Part shown: positions 21,604 through 33,104 of the stretch, piece by piece
How positions within the stretch are numbered: the first letter of the stretch is position 1
Layout of the letters: every line of letters begins with the position of its first letter
Assembly (NCBI RefSeq): GCF_027943255.1
Contig: NC_072893.1
Span: forward strand, 59,924,001-59,988,000
Direction of reading: 5' to 3'
Source of the DNA: Anastrepha obliqua
Lineage: Eukaryota; Arthropoda; Insecta; Diptera; Tephritidae
DNA: 64,000 nucleotides
Notes under the pieces: generated by a model
The model's database searches: none
Seen by the model: only the letters and a program-made list of their open reading frames with translations
What the model was told of the DNA's origin: nothing
Position numbers and translations under genes: made by a program

Positions 21604-24600
21604 CATTTGGCCTAAACGAAATTTTAACGCATGAAAGTCAAGCAGCAAAAAGTTCGCTAGCTATGACTAGTCGAGTGCGCTTTTAGTTTCAATTAAGCGT
21701 CGTTTTGTGCGTGTTACACTGTTATAAACCGCGACACGCACTGTCACTTATATGCCGCCTATTAGTGTTACCTTTTTCCTGTATTTACTGTATTTGGCTT
21801 AGCAGAAGTTCTCCCACAGCATTTATGCTAACTGCCAATGTTTCCTTTCCTTTAAATGGCGGGCTTGAAATAAATTTAATTTACGCTCAAGCGTGATTAA
21901 AACAATAAGAAATAGTGTGCGATAAAGATTGTAATTACTAGGCCTTTCACTACTCAAACTCTTTGCATTGTGAATGGCACGATGGAAATCTCGAAAGCCT
22001 AAATTAAATTGAGGTTGTAAATCATATACCTATTTTTTCGGTAGAGTTGTGTGTCGAAGAACAGGAAACAACAGCGCACTTAATGTGTCATTGTGAAGCC
22101 CTTTTAAGGTGCGAAGAACACACCCCAGTTAGCATTTGCCAAAGGATTTCTCCAACAACTACTTCTCATGCATTTTCCTATAAAAGGCCTGTAAACATGT
22201 CGCCCTTTATAGTCTTGCTAACTAAGCTTTCTAAGCCGCTCAATCGAAAATTTGTGCTCAAATGCATTCTTGGTCACAGTTTACATTTGTTTTCTAATTG
22301 CTTGCATTTCTTTGTATTTTATTACACAATTTATGTAGCAACGCTTTTAGGTAAGCTTTGAAACTCTATTAAATCACTCCACATTTCATGAAAAAAGAAT
22401 TCTAGAATACTTCGTAAAAAGATCATTTGGAAGTATTATAAAAGGTTTTACCCAATAAGCCAAATCACATTTAATGGAATGGAAAACGGAAGTCCTGCGG
22501 TTTGCCAAAACGAGGACAAGAATTATTTCTAAAGAACTAGCGAGTTAATATACATTCCCCCAAAAACAGTTTGCCACTGGAAATTTTAGGAAGAAAAGTA
22601 AAATGAAGAAATACATAAATTAGTCCGTTCAAATTCGTACGCCCCCTTGCGGCAAATTTGCATTTTTAACTTGAGCCTATACGTGTATACAGATAATGTT
22701 TTTTGAGATATTGTAGCGTGATGACCATGGAATACATAGCAAAGGATGCTAGATTTACAAGGCTTGCTCTTTAGCTATGGGGAAAAGGAAAACTGTGAGG
22801 GGAACCTCGGCTGCCACGCCACTTGGGACGTGCAAATTCTGCACGATCATTTCACATATATTCACACACTCGTCCACACACGGGCTGTTAAAGAGTACAC
22901 CTCTAAAAATTTTTTCATCGCAAACTCCAAAAATTTTAAGGCTCTCTCGCCTTTTAGTGACGTCAGTAGGCAATCAAGATCATGTGCTTTACATCTGTAA
23001 GACTTCTCCACTAAGCTGCGCAAAAGATCGTATTTACCATATGCAACAATTTTCCAACATTTTAAGGACAACATTTAAGAAGTTATTGATGATGCAGTCT
23101 CATATGTGTCGAAAAGTCATCGAAAATTATCTATTAAGAATCAACGATATATTCCATGGTTCAAATATTACTCTGTAACTCTGTACTCGTGTAACTTCCG
23201 AGTTCAAAACTGGAAAATCAGTCACTTTAAAAACTTTCTTCAGCCATAATTTTCAATTCAATATTTCTTCGACGTTTTGGCTCAGACTTTGTTTATCCAT
23301 ATACTCTAAAGCATTTATAAGTATATCCCTCTCTTGTACTTTCGAAGCTTGAATATCCCGTCTTTATTTGGAGACCATATTAAGCTTGTCATATAAGCAG
23401 GCTTGAACATGATCACAAAGACGATTTGCGCTCTTTGCCTTGTATTGATCCAATTGCATCCTACAAAAATCAGTAATTGCTCATTGATCTTAAATAATTA
23501 AATATTAGAAGGACTATTCCCTGCCACACATTCGTTTTGAATTGACTCCACATCGTTACTCGAGAAAATTAATTTCAATATTCCTCAGCGAAGCTTACGA
23601 AATCATGATATTTTCTGTTAGGGATGGTCAGAACTAATTATGCTTCTAATGCTCCGATTTCTGAAACTTTGAGAGAATTTAATTCACTTTCAAACTATAT
23701 TGGTCTGGATTTTTCTTCCATAAAAAAATACTTCAAAATGATACTAAATGAATTGTTTAATGGTGCTCACACTCACCAACGTAAACTCACGCCCGTATCA
23801 GATGACATGACGCAACTAATGAGAGCACCATGTAAATGAACTTTCACCATCGTTCCGTGCCGTAGTATCGTAGAATTTTAGATAGTTTCCGTAGAATCGT
23901 GTCAGCTGATTGCCAAACAGTACATTTCGAAATCATTTACAAATTAAAGGTAAACAAATTTTAATTTTTATTTAAATAACTCAAAAAAATTATGGAGCAT
24001 GCACCTCGTTTGTTCACTTTGTAGGAAGGAATTTGACACTGCTAAAATATATTAAGTTGGAATCTTACCTGCACCATAGTGAATTGACTCTGGGTTAAGC
24101 AAAAAGCACATGAAGTCAACTTAAAAAAAGTTAGTGTCTTTTCATTTCTTCCCACTGTAATTTAAGTAGTTTAGCTGTCCTTTGGATAGAAACATACTTG
24201 CATATATTCTGTCCTCGTTCACAACCAATATATGTAGAAAGATCAGCGCTCTTATTTATCGTACACCGGTTGTGCGCACATATCATAAGCAATCACGTCC
24301 GTGCATTTGTATTGAAATAAATCCATGTGGATATGTATGTGTAAGTATGTGCGTATATCACGTAAATAATTCTGCAAAATCCTCTTTCTCAGTGGCCATT
24401 AATGTGGAAGCGCGCAAATTTTACTTTTACTGTGATGCTTCTGCAATCGTCAGCGAAACTAAAATTCTCACATGAATTTTGAAAAATGTGTTTTTTTAGT
24501 GGTGTCGAGAAATATTTGCGTTTAACGCCAAAAAATCGACGATTCGCTATAAATCATGCGCAAGTAATTGGCTCTTCTGACGTGCTGCGCCATTTTGCTT

Positions 24601-25505
24601 CGCACATGCTCCCAAATCACTCCCAAATCGCTCCAACGTCAGCTTTCAATTTCCATTTTCCATTTTTTATGCTGGAATGCTTTACGCGAAATTTTCACAT
24701 TTTATTATCCCTAAAATACAAATTTTACTATGCGCTTGTAAATATAACTTTAGCTCGTTTACTATTTATTTGCCTGTAATCACGACATAAAAAATCGATG
24801 GGATAGCATTTTTATCTTATCAGAACTCAGCGTTTCTGACATGGGCATCCTTTGTTGAGCATTATAAGGTATATGCATTTTGTGTGGGTTTATGTGTGTG
24901 TGTGAATACGAGTATAAATAAAAGTGTCGAACGATGATAAGTCGTGCTAGATGAAGATTTTTGCGAACATTTATCACCAACTCTTACTTGACGCTGTTGC
25001 AAAATAATGCAGTCATTTTACTAAAAATAAAAATACCCGTAATATAACGGTATAAACTTACATAGTCAGTTTTTATGAGCTTGACGTTGACAAGTGAAGT
25101 TGTGATTTAAAAATGGAAATGAAGTATTTACCTAGAAGAGCACTAAGATGCTACACCTCGTAAAAGGTGTAAGAAAGTTTTGCGAGCTGAACTCGTTCAC
25201 GTACTTCACTACTAGGGAACAATAAGTTTGACTTTGTAGTTACCTGGGCTGCACGCTTCATTGCCTTCAGTTAAGCAATTAATATTGAACATAAAGATAA
25301 AACTCACGAATATGTACTAAAGAAGAACTGCATTTGCACCAATCTGGGTACAAAGAGTGTGCAAATAATGAGTAGGAAGAATCGCGTACACATAGGAATC
25401 GAGCACTTTAAAACTATCAGACTCTTTATTTTCAAACATTTTTTTGTTTTTAAATAGCTGGTTTGGAATGACGCCAAAGTCTTCAAATGAAAGGCAAAGT
25501 ATTTA
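21604..25505. other. Mostly unidentified DNA
   Basis: Apart from the small retrotransposon-like segment near 22.05 kb I recognise nothing. The overlapping frames at 22746-23178 on both strands have no family signature, and none of the frames shows splice-flanked exon structure I could defend. Confidence 0.3.
22035..22140 (+). pseudogene. Possible zinc-knuckle fragment of a non-LTR retrotransposon
   Basis: The plus-strand frame reads CVEEQETTAHLMCHCEALL, matching the C-x-E-E-E-T-x-x-H-L-x-C-x-C-x-A-L pattern that ends RNase H-bearing non-LTR ORF2 proteins. Neighbouring sequence shows no further retrotransposon blocks, so it is a very short relic or chance. Confidence 0.4.
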
Positions 25506-25510
25506 TCTTT

Positions 25511-25690
25511 TAATATCGGTCGTCCCTCACCAAGCAATGGCTAGCCTCCGATTGTGTTTCTGCCATAGAAAAGATCCTCATAAGGACTATTTGCAGTTTG
25601 TCCCAATTTCCATTTGTAAAAAACATCAAGACGCACACCACAAATAGGTGGAAGACATCGGCCAGACACTTAATAAAAAGGGTGTCATCA
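25511..25690 (+). mobile_element. tRNA-derived SINE, 5'-truncated (SINE-A)
   Basis: Body and tail only: CGGTCGTCCCTCACCAAGCA, TGTGTTTCTGCCAT, ACATCAAGACGCACACCAC, then GGCCAGACACTTAATAAAAAG and a GGGTGTCATCATCATCATC end. The tRNA-like head is absent. It directly abuts the 3' end of the RTE-type remnant on the right. Confidence 0.8.
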
Positions 25691-25699
25691 TCATCATCT

Positions 25700-26355
25700 G
25701 TTCCTGTTTCTCCCATTGGAGCATAAGGCCTCGATAAAACATCTCAATCTTGTTCTGTTCTTAACCATGTCTTTCCAGACTCTTCGACTTCCTTCTGAAC
25801 CGTTCGCCTCCTTGACATTTTCGGGCGACCAACCTTGCGGGCACCTTGCGCCAGGTCGTGGCGACAAATTTCACTTGCGTCTTTGTGAAGCGTAAAGCCA
25901 ATCCAGCCTCACTTTCTTAGCTTTATCAAGTTAGCTATTGTTTGAATTTTCCACCTCTCGTATAGTTCGTCATTGCTTATGGTATTGGGCCACTATATCT
26001 TCAATGTCCTGCGCATACATCTGTTTACGCAGTTTTGATTACTGTTCACAATCCCGATATTTGCAAGCTAGTTTTCTGGTGTTTCACCGAGATTCTCTCC
26101 GTGAATTGCGAATGGTAGTCACGCACCAACCCATTCGGCTACGGCGGCCGCCGAGCACCGATAATACATTTGACTTAAAAATTCAGAGTTTTGTGTGTAC
26201 GCTGAAGACACCCGATGACCATATGGAATGAAGTTGTGCGACGGTAGCGTCTAACTTATCATCATCTTTAGTTTGATCATTATTCAAAGAGAACGAACCA
26301 TTATGTGTAGACCGAATCAGCATCGCCTTAGTATTTTCATGGTTTATTTTCAAAC
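25700..26355 (-). pseudogene. RTE-type non-LTR retrotransposon remnant, split by a SINE
   Basis: Minus-strand reading, right to left: GLKINHENTKAMLIRSTHNG (RT segment after the YADD box), then VAQLHSIWSSGVFSVHTKL. After the SINE at 26071-26155 it resumes with WPNTISNDELYERWKIQ, LIKLRK-stop-GWIGFTLHKDASEICR and GARKVGRPKMSRRRTVQKE. It ends ESGKTW with RCFIEALCSNGRNRN in a shifted frame. These are C-terminal blocks typical of RTE/BovB-like reverse transcriptases. The catalytic domain is absent, and a deletion joins the KDDDKLD and ATVAQLHS blocks. Confidence 0.7.
26071..26155 (-). mobile_element. SINE-A head fragment inside an RTE relic
   Basis: The tRNA-like head only, on the minus strand: CCGTAGCCGAATGGGTTGG, TGCGTGACTACCATTCGCAA, then a shortened B-box segment and TGAAACACCAG. 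The GGTTCGAATC core of the B box is partly deleted. It separates two blocks of the same RTE-type reading. Confidence 0.8.
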
Positions 26356-26359
26356 CTGG

Positions 26360-26815
26360 CAAAGGGTGTAAACGCCAATTATACCCCATCAGAAGATTTA
26401 TAATTTTTGCAAAACACGTCGTGCGACAATCATATTTGACACAATGGAACGCACAACGGTCGAAACAAAAATGTCCATCAATCAAAATCATTTTTTCTTT
26501 AGTAAAAAAGTTATTTAAAAACAAGATTGGGTGACTAGTCTTGCGCCACTTAATATTTAATACTGATCAGCAGAGTAAATATCCTTATCGCTCTTTAACA
26601 CTTTTGAGCACTTTTCGATATCGAGTATCGATACTTTTCAAACTGGGGTAATTTCTATTCTATTACTTTAAGTATAATCGATTCCTGATTGGCGGTATAG
26701 CACAATAGGAAGTGCTAGCAAGGTGAAAAAAGTTCAGAAGGTGTGGCCAACATCAGACCGTTAACCGGCTCTCAGCAAATGGGAAATAATCAGCTGATCG
26801 GCTGACGTAACCGGA
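26360..26815. other. Unidentified DNA
   Basis: Contains a TTGCGCCACTTAATA segment at ~26548 that resembles one end of the CAAGGTGGCGC MITE family. Otherwise nothing recognisable. Confidence 0.35.
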
Positions 26816-26816
26816 A

Positions 26817-27056
26817 TCATGACAGCAGATTGTTTACGAAAAATGAGATTACCGGAAAGATTGCATGGCATAAGCCAACCGATATGCCGACATCCTCAGC
26901 AACTTCTCTAATTATGATTCGACGATTCTCCAAAACAATTTTCTTCACTTTCTCAACAATTGCATCGGCTGATGTGCTGGGGCATTCAGAGCGAGCGTCG
27001 TCATTCACATCTTCTCGACCTTCTGAGAAAAGCTTGTACCACTTAACTTGACACAT
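26817..27056 (-). pseudogene. Mariner transposase N-terminus (irritans-like), truncated
   Basis: The minus-strand frame of 79 codons reads VKWYKLFSEGREDVNDDARS, then PSTSADAIVEKVKKIVLENR, then IIIREVAEDVGISVGLCHAI. This is the first-to-second helix-turn-helix linker of irritans-type mariners (the group that includes Himar and the SETMAR-derived domain). After GLCHAI it departs into unrelated residues, so the catalytic core is deleted. The 5' part of the N-terminus is lost at the border with the RNase H frame starting at 27048. Confidence 0.8.
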
Positions 27057-27902
27057 TTTTTGACTCAGAGTACTCTCACTCTTAATATATTTACTGATGG
27101 TTCGAAAATGTTGGACGGAGTAGGGGCAGTGATCTACTGCTCAGAGCTAGGCATCAGACAGTCATTTAAGCTTCCTGACCACTGCAGTATCTTTCAAGCA
27201 GAAGTCTTTGCTGTAGGTAAGGCTGCGGAAATAGCATTCGCAAAGACATCAAGCAACTCCAAAATAAATATATACGCTGACAGCCAAGCTGCGATAAAAG
27301 CAATAAACTCATACGAAATTTCATCTAAAAATGTTCTAAGAAGCAGGGAAGCCATAGAGAGATTAGGCGCAGACAGACGGTTGCATATCTATTGGGTACC
27401 CCAACATAAGGACATTGCAGGAAACGAAATTGTAGATGAGAGTGTCAAAAGCGCTGTTTGCAGACAATTCGTACAAGAAAACGACTTACTGAAACCTTTA
27501 AATACGGTATACAAAGACATCGCTGCGGACATGAAAATACGGATAGACAGGAGGTGGAATAATCTAGCCACTTGCAGAACCGCGAAAATCATGTGTACAC
27601 AGAGTGCAGATAAATACGGCCGATTCGTACTAGCTCTGTCTAGAAAAGAAAGCAGAACTATTGTAGGTATGCTGACAGGCCACAATTTGCTAGCGGCTAG
27701 AATGCTAGAACACCTCCTATGTTCCTGCCCTGCATTAGCTAGAACCATATTAAAATGCTTAGGAGCTTTACAATATGAGAAGTTAGAGTACCTCTCGGAA
27801 ATAGTTTACTTAGATTCGCAAAAGACGCAGACGTATTACAAGATTTCTACTACAAAGAATCGTAAGGGTCTAGCTCCATCTGGTAACACTAAGGATCAAT
27901 AG
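27048..27902 (+). CDS. RNase H domain open frame of a Jockey-type non-LTR retrotransposon (3' fragment)
   Basis: A continuous 284-codon frame. Catalytic residues of type I RNase H are in place: Asp17 in FTDGSK, Glu52 in FQAEVFA, Asp78 in YADSQAAIKA and Asp130 in GNEIVDE. The usual PGHK loop reads PQHK (His120). Downstream, GMLTGHNLLAAR is followed directly by LEHLLCSCPAL, so the CxxC half of the terminal zinc knuckle has been deleted in frame. It ends APSGNTKDQ-stop, and CCTAACCTAAC lies ~40 bp downstream. Reverse transcriptase and endonuclease are missing upstream, where a mariner fragment abuts. The ATG lies inside that junction, so this is a truncated retrotransposon ORF2 and not a host gene. 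Confidence 0.8.
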   Translation: MTHFLTQSTLTLNIFTDGSKMLDGVGAVIYCSELGIRQSFKLPDHCSIFQAEVFAVGKAAEIAFAKTSSNSKINIYADSQAAIKAINSYEISSKNVLRSREAIERLGADRRLHIYWVPQHKDIAGNEIVDESVKSAVCRQFVQENDLLKPLNTVYKDIAADMKIRIDRRWNNLATCRTAKIMCTQSADKYGRFVLALSRKESRTIVGMLTGHNLLAARMLEHLLCSCPALARTILKCLGALQYEKLEYLSEIVYLDSQKTQTYYKISTTKNRKGLAPSGNTKDQ

Positions 27903-27909
27903 ATATATG

Positions 27910-29885
27910 TGATGGCTTTCAGCCAGCCAGGGCAACCTAACTTTACCTAACCTAACTCTCACCGTATGCCACTATCAATATTTCAAGTGGAGTAATAACA
28001 GAAGGAGGGCCATGTAACTTTAAAGCCACGTTCAAATAAAAACTGTAACTTCTCAAATCAAACTGGAAAGCGACATATAAATAATAAATATAATAATAAA
28101 TATTTTGATTGCGTGCATTTATAAATTCGAACCTACTAATTTGCTCCTTTTTATTTACTTTTATATGCATGTACCTGTATGTGGAAATGTATAGTTCTGC
28201 TCATATACCGCTGCCCCTTCCATTTCCGCTTCATTAATTTTAATTATTCTATTGTTAATTTAAGAGTGATTGCGTGGAAAGTATTAGCAAGCTGCTTCGC
28301 ATTGTTTGTGGAAAACTAATATCAATGCGCGTAATAATTGGCGGTACAAAGTAGGCAGCTGCAATGTAGAAACCATAGCTGAGTGATAACTTTTGTAATT
28401 AGCGAAAGCAATAATCATTTAAAATAATTGAAGAAACAATAAAATACTATAATTTAAGGAATTCTAAAATAATTATTTTCAGAAAATTTAATTAAAATGA
28501 AAATTGAAAAAATTTTTGAAAATATTCCATACATTTAGGCTACTGAATGCGAAGCCCATTTAGGGCACACAACTTTAACTTAGGCTTAAAACTGTAGGCT
28601 GCGACATTTTCAGAACAGCATCATTCTGTAGAGAAGCTCGAGCAAGTTTCGCTGGCTTCTACGAGAGGGTGTACGAAGCCGATACGTCTGCGATTGGTTG
28701 TGGTATTTTAAATTATGTAAATTTTCTGAAGGCACTAAAAATATAGCAGGCCACCGCTAGACAAGTGGGCTGAAATCTCTTTAGGCTGAAGGCTGAAATC
28801 TCTTCAGCGTTAAAAATAATATCCGATTCTTAGTCACTTGACAAAGTTGATTGCTATGGTCTGATAATCACAGTTACTATTAGCAAATCTGTTATGTTTA
28901 AGACGCAGGCACTTCTTCTATCCGTCATTCCAACTTGTTAGATGGCATCAATCAAAGAGCATTCTTAATTATGGAGCTTTTCAAATACATAAAAGCCTAT
29001 AGCTTCAATATTCAAGAGTGCCTCCAAAGATGCCTGAGGCATCCAGCAGACTGATCCCGTCTCATATAGAAGTGTTGAACGTTTTACAAGTGAAAAATAT
29101 GAGATTTGGAGTTTACACTAGTATTTGTATTGGACGAGCTCTTTCTTTTATTCTTCAACTTTATCTTCATAGGAAAATTTTGAAACGTGATAAACTGTCA
29201 GAAAATGCACCTCTTTTGGCAGTTTTAGATTTATAACTTTAAGTGATGGAGCTCTGAAACAGCAGCGTCTTATTGGTTCTGCTCTGTTTTGGTGTGCTTA
29301 ACCCAGACTATTTCTTTCTACTCACTTAGACAGGTCCTTGAATTCAGATTGTAATATTTTATCAATAAAATCAATGAACCTCTCTACCACCAGAATAACT
29401 AGCTAAAGGCACATTCATGACATTTTGTTCGGCATAACACATCATTCAAATGGCCTCCTCGGCTTGGCTGACCTTGCTTTAAACGGTTGGACTAATGTTT
29501 AATGACTTGGTTCAATAATTGTGGCCTCATTCCTAAAGGAGCGTCGCAAATTTTAGTCAGTTGTAAAATGTCCCCTTAACAACTTCAAACGCATCGTCTC
29601 TTTTATGGCATACAGTGCCGAATTGTTGGAACCACAGCTCGAAAATATATATATATAGTACCGAGCTCTGGCAAATGAAAGCATCGCTCTATACCGAAGA
29701 CCACTGAAAATAACTGCATCTCCTTTCTTATTTCGAAATAAATAAGTTCCGCTGATGACATCATGCCACTAACAACACCAAACACTCAATCTTTGCAAAT
29801 AGGGATTTCTCAGCTAATTCAGTCACCACCAAAGGGGAGCAGATAGATTCCGATTCGGAGTCGGCTAAAAACTGTTCTCCCTCTA
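27910..29885. other. Retrotransposon 3' tail, then unidentified DNA
   Basis: The first ~50 bp (CCAGGGCAACC then CCTAACCTAAC) look like the 3' untranslated end of the preceding retrotransposon. From about 27960 to 29885 I recognise no gene or element. Confidence 0.35.
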
Positions 29886-29957
29886 TCCTCCCACCTACAA
29901 ATAGGAGGAGGAGCTCATCCAAACTCCCAAAACGGGCCAATTATTTATTTATTTTAG
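29886..29957 (+). mobile_element. SINE-A tail fragment
   Basis: Only the 3' part: CACCTACAAATAGGAGGAGG, AGCTCATCCAAACTCCCAAA, ACGGGCCAATTATTTATTTA. It ends within a few bases of the mariner derivative at 29962. Confidence 0.8.
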
Positions 29958-29959
29958 TA

Positions 29960-30497
29960 TACCCTATGATCAGAAAGTACCGGGAATGTTCAAAAAAAAC
30001 AAAGCAGAGTTAAATTTCAGGCAAATTTATTTTATCTCCCTCAAAATGTGACCCGTCTGAAGCAACACACATGTGCCAACGTTTAACCCAGTCCTCCATG
30101 CACCCCTGGTAGGCCGACGAAGGGTGGCCTTCAGCTCTTTCGTCGCCTTCTCTTTGATCTCCTCTATCGACTGAAATCTCCTTCCACGAAGTGGTAACTT
30201 TAACTTGGGAAACAAAAAGAAGTCGCACGGGCCCATATCAAGTGAATACGGTGCTTACACGATGGTATTTTCTTGGTGTTTGGTCAAATAATCCAGCACT
30301 ATTTGAAAATCCAAAAATTGTTTGTCTACATTTCCTGCCATTTGCGACGTACAGCATCTCTGAAACGCTTCAAAACAGATAAATAATATTCTTTATTGAC
30401 TGTCTGGTCCGGTGGAAGGTACTCATGGTGTACTACGCCTTGGCAATTGAAGAAAACAGTCAACACCACCTTCCTGGTACTTTTTGATCATAGGGTA
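29960..30497 (-). mobile_element. Mariner deletion derivative (TIR plus C-terminal transposase)
   Basis: The element spans 29962-30495 (534 bp) between TA pairs. Inverted ends are CCCTATGATCA(G/A)AAAGTACC. On the minus strand the 5' end runs quickly into FNCQGVVHHEYLPPDQTVNK and YYLSVLKRFRDAVRRKWQEM, then a stop. It continues LDYLTKHQENTIV, MGPCDFFLFPKLKLPLRGRR (third catalytic Asp), AYQGCMEDWVKRWHMCVASD and KINLPEI-stop. The helix-turn-helix half and first Asp are gone and the second-Asp LHHDN block is lost. The ends look complete, so the copy may have been mobilised in trans. Confidence 0.9.
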
Positions 30498-31800
30498 TCA
30501 CCACAGCCCAAAAAAATTATCCGTCAAAACGGGATAGAAAAAAGAATAGATTCATATAGTGTACAACCTAGTAAAAATATTCCTAAATATGAGTGAAAGA
30601 GAAGCATACTTTGAAATTACGCAGCACAGAAGTAAAGAGCTCTAGAAACTTCTCTAAAGTTTTCCCAAATATCCCAAAAGCTTCCTGGCAATAGCTATCA
30701 ATGATACTATAAATAAAAACAAAGATCAGTCGATAAGATGTCATATTTTTGCCACTTCGCAGCGTTATAGACTGATCACTTGAACCCTTTCGCAGCCCAT
30801 CATGTCCCATTCTTTCGCTTTGGGATTAAAAAGCAATCTTACTAACCCTCGTAGCTTTGATGTGTACACCTAGCTAAGCGGAAGATAAACAATTAAAGTA
30901 ATCATCAACGAAGGTACTACTTATATTATGGATGTTGTTTTCTTTAATGATAATTTCATTGTCTGCATGCACTGGAAATTGGCCACAGCCATTTGCCGCC
31001 TCCAGGAAAGCCATGCAACGCATAAAGGTTAAAATGAAGATTTCCCGCACTCAAAATCATTTAGATTTTTTTTGCTAACTTGGGTAATTAATTTTGCGCC
31101 ACTTTATATAATCTTTTACCTACGTTTCAAAAATCTATACGGAATATCTACAGAAAAGTTGAAAGTATTTACCAAGAATGCCTGAAGCAGCAGCGAAAAG
31201 TCTCGTCTTCGAAACGTTCAACACAAGTAGACAAACTCGAATGCATTTCAAGGATTAACTAAGTGAAAAGCGTTTCTACTGCCAGCCATAAGCCATTTAT
31301 TGACACAAAAAACCTAATCGCTTTGGCTTCAAATGAATTTTATAGTTCTAAAATTAAATATACAACTGATTTTTAACTACTTTATCTATTGAACAAATTT
31401 ACAAGCATTGCTTCAGGGTTTATTGTATGAAGAGCAGAAGAAGCCTGGAGTAAAAAATTTAATTATAAATCCGCACCAAAGCAATCAATTCCCTTCAAAA
31501 AGCAGGTACGAGTGAACTGTGGAAATGAACTTTTGCAATTTTAATACATCGCTTGCTTCTGTAACTAAGTATTTGTGGTTGTGGTTGACAAGCGAGGCGT
31601 TGCCGTTGGCAATGCACAATTTAACTCAAATCCAACCATGGAATTCCGCTTAATGCTACCAATCAAAATAGGCTTTTGCAACGCCTGCCCTCGCTGCGAG
31701 GTATCGAACAGGAATTAGTGGTTTAGTTAACCAAAAACCAAAAAAACGCTTTCGGTTTTGCTTGTGTTTGTACCTGGCAATAATGTGCCAGTCCTCGCAC
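30498..31800. other. Unidentified DNA with one MITE-like end
   Basis: AATTTTGCGCCACTTTATA at ~31090-31108 resembles an end of the CAAGGTGGCGC family, with no partner end found nearby. Otherwise nothing recognisable. Confidence 0.35.
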
Positions 31801-31802
31801 AT

Positions 31803-33104
31803 CTTTATATATATATTTCTTATGTTCGTGTGTTTGTCACTGAACTCCTCCTAAACGACTGAACCGATTTTGATGAAATTTTTTGTGTGTGTTCAATGGG
31901 ATTAGAGAATGGTTTAGATTCTCGAGATATAGGTCAAAATGTGGGCCCGGGTAACCTTCGGATGTGTATATACAATATGGGTATCAAATGAAAGCTGTTG
32001 GTGAATGCTTTAGTTCAGAGTATTTTTCATGCCGCTCCGTGACTAGGGTCTCGAAATAGAGACCAAAACGTGGACCCTAGAATGTGTTTGTACAATATGA
32101 ATGTCAAATTGAAGCTGTTGGTGAATGCTTTAGTACAGAGTATTTTTCATGCCGCTCCGAGACTGGGGTCTCGAGATATAGGTCAAAACGTGGGCCCGGG
32201 TAACCTTCGGATGTGTATATACAATATGGGTATCAAATGGAAGCTGTTGGTGAATGCTTTAGTTCAGAGTATTTTTCATGCCGCTCCGTGACTAGGGTCC
32301 CGAGATAGAGACCAACACGTGGACCCTAGAATGTGTTTGTACAATATGGATATCAATTGGAAGCTGCTGGTGAATGCTTTAGTACAGAGTATTTCTCATG
32401 CCGCTCCGTGACTGGGGTCTCGAGATATAGGTCAAAATGTGGGCCCGGGTAACCTTCGGATGTGTATATACAATATGGGTATCAAATGGAAGCTGTTGGG
32501 GAATGCTTTAGTTCAGAGTATTTTTCATGCGGCTCCGTGACTAGGGTCCCGAGATAGAGACCAACACGTGGACCCTAGAATGTGTTTGTACAATATGGGT
32601 ACCAAATGGAAGCTGTTGGTGAATGCTTTAGTTCAGAGTATTTTTCATGCCGCTCCGTGACTAGGGTCCCGAGATAGAGACCAACACGTGGACCCTAGAA
32701 TGTGTTTGTACAATATGGGTATCAAATGGAAGCTGTTGGTGAATGCTTTAGTTCAGAGTATTTTTCGTGCCGCTCCGTGACTAGGGTCCCGAGATAGAGA
32801 CCAACACGTGGACCCTAGAATGTGTTTGTACAATATGGATATCAATTGAAAGCTGTTGGTGAATGCTTTAGTACAGAGTATTTCTCATGCCGCTCCGTGA
32901 CTGGGGTCTCGAGATATAGGTGAAAACGTGGGCCCGGGTAACCTTTGGTTGTGGATGTGCAATATGGGCATCAAATGAAAGATGTCGATAAGTGCTTTAA
33001 TGTGGGGTAATTTTCATACCTATTGATGACTAGGGTCTCGAAATATATGCCAAAACGTGGACCCACCATGTCTTTGCCCAGCGAAGCGGGCCGGATTTGC
33101 TAGT
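31803..33104 (+). mobile_element. Non-autonomous Helentron/Helitron-like element
   Basis: The right end has the layout of Helitron-class elements. A short stem-loop GCCCAGCGAAGCGGGC (33076-33091) is followed after 8 bases by CTAG and a T (33100-33104). The left part reads TGAACTCCTCCTAAACG and ACTGAACCGATTTTGATGAA, the kind of subterminal sequence I recall from arthropod non-autonomous Helentrons. The middle is filled with a minisatellite, as in DINE-1-type elements. No Rep/helicase is encoded. The left border is approximate, and no target duplication is expected for this class. Confidence 0.65.
31925..33070 (+). repeat. Minisatellite with alternating 129-bp (A) and 120-bp (B) units
   Basis: The anchor GCCGCTCCGTGAC (or close variants) falls at 32031, 32151, 32280, 32400, 32529, 32649, 32769 and 32889, with a decayed ninth near 33018. 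A units contain GTGGGCCCGGGTAACCTT; B units contain GTGGACCCTAGAATGTG and are 9 bp shorter. The order is A B A B A B B B A, then a truncated B leading into the terminal hairpin. Open frames here follow the repeat and are not genes. Confidence 0.95.

Noticed and set aside
27389..27748. 119-codon minus-strand frame
   Set aside because: Antisense shadow of the RNase H frame at 27048-27902.
32070..32291. 73-codon frame with internal protein repeat
   Set aside because: It is a translation of the 120/129-bp minisatellite and is broken in other units.
31925..33070. CRISPR-like array
   Set aside because: Repeats are tandem 120/129-bp units without spacers, in a eukaryotic context.
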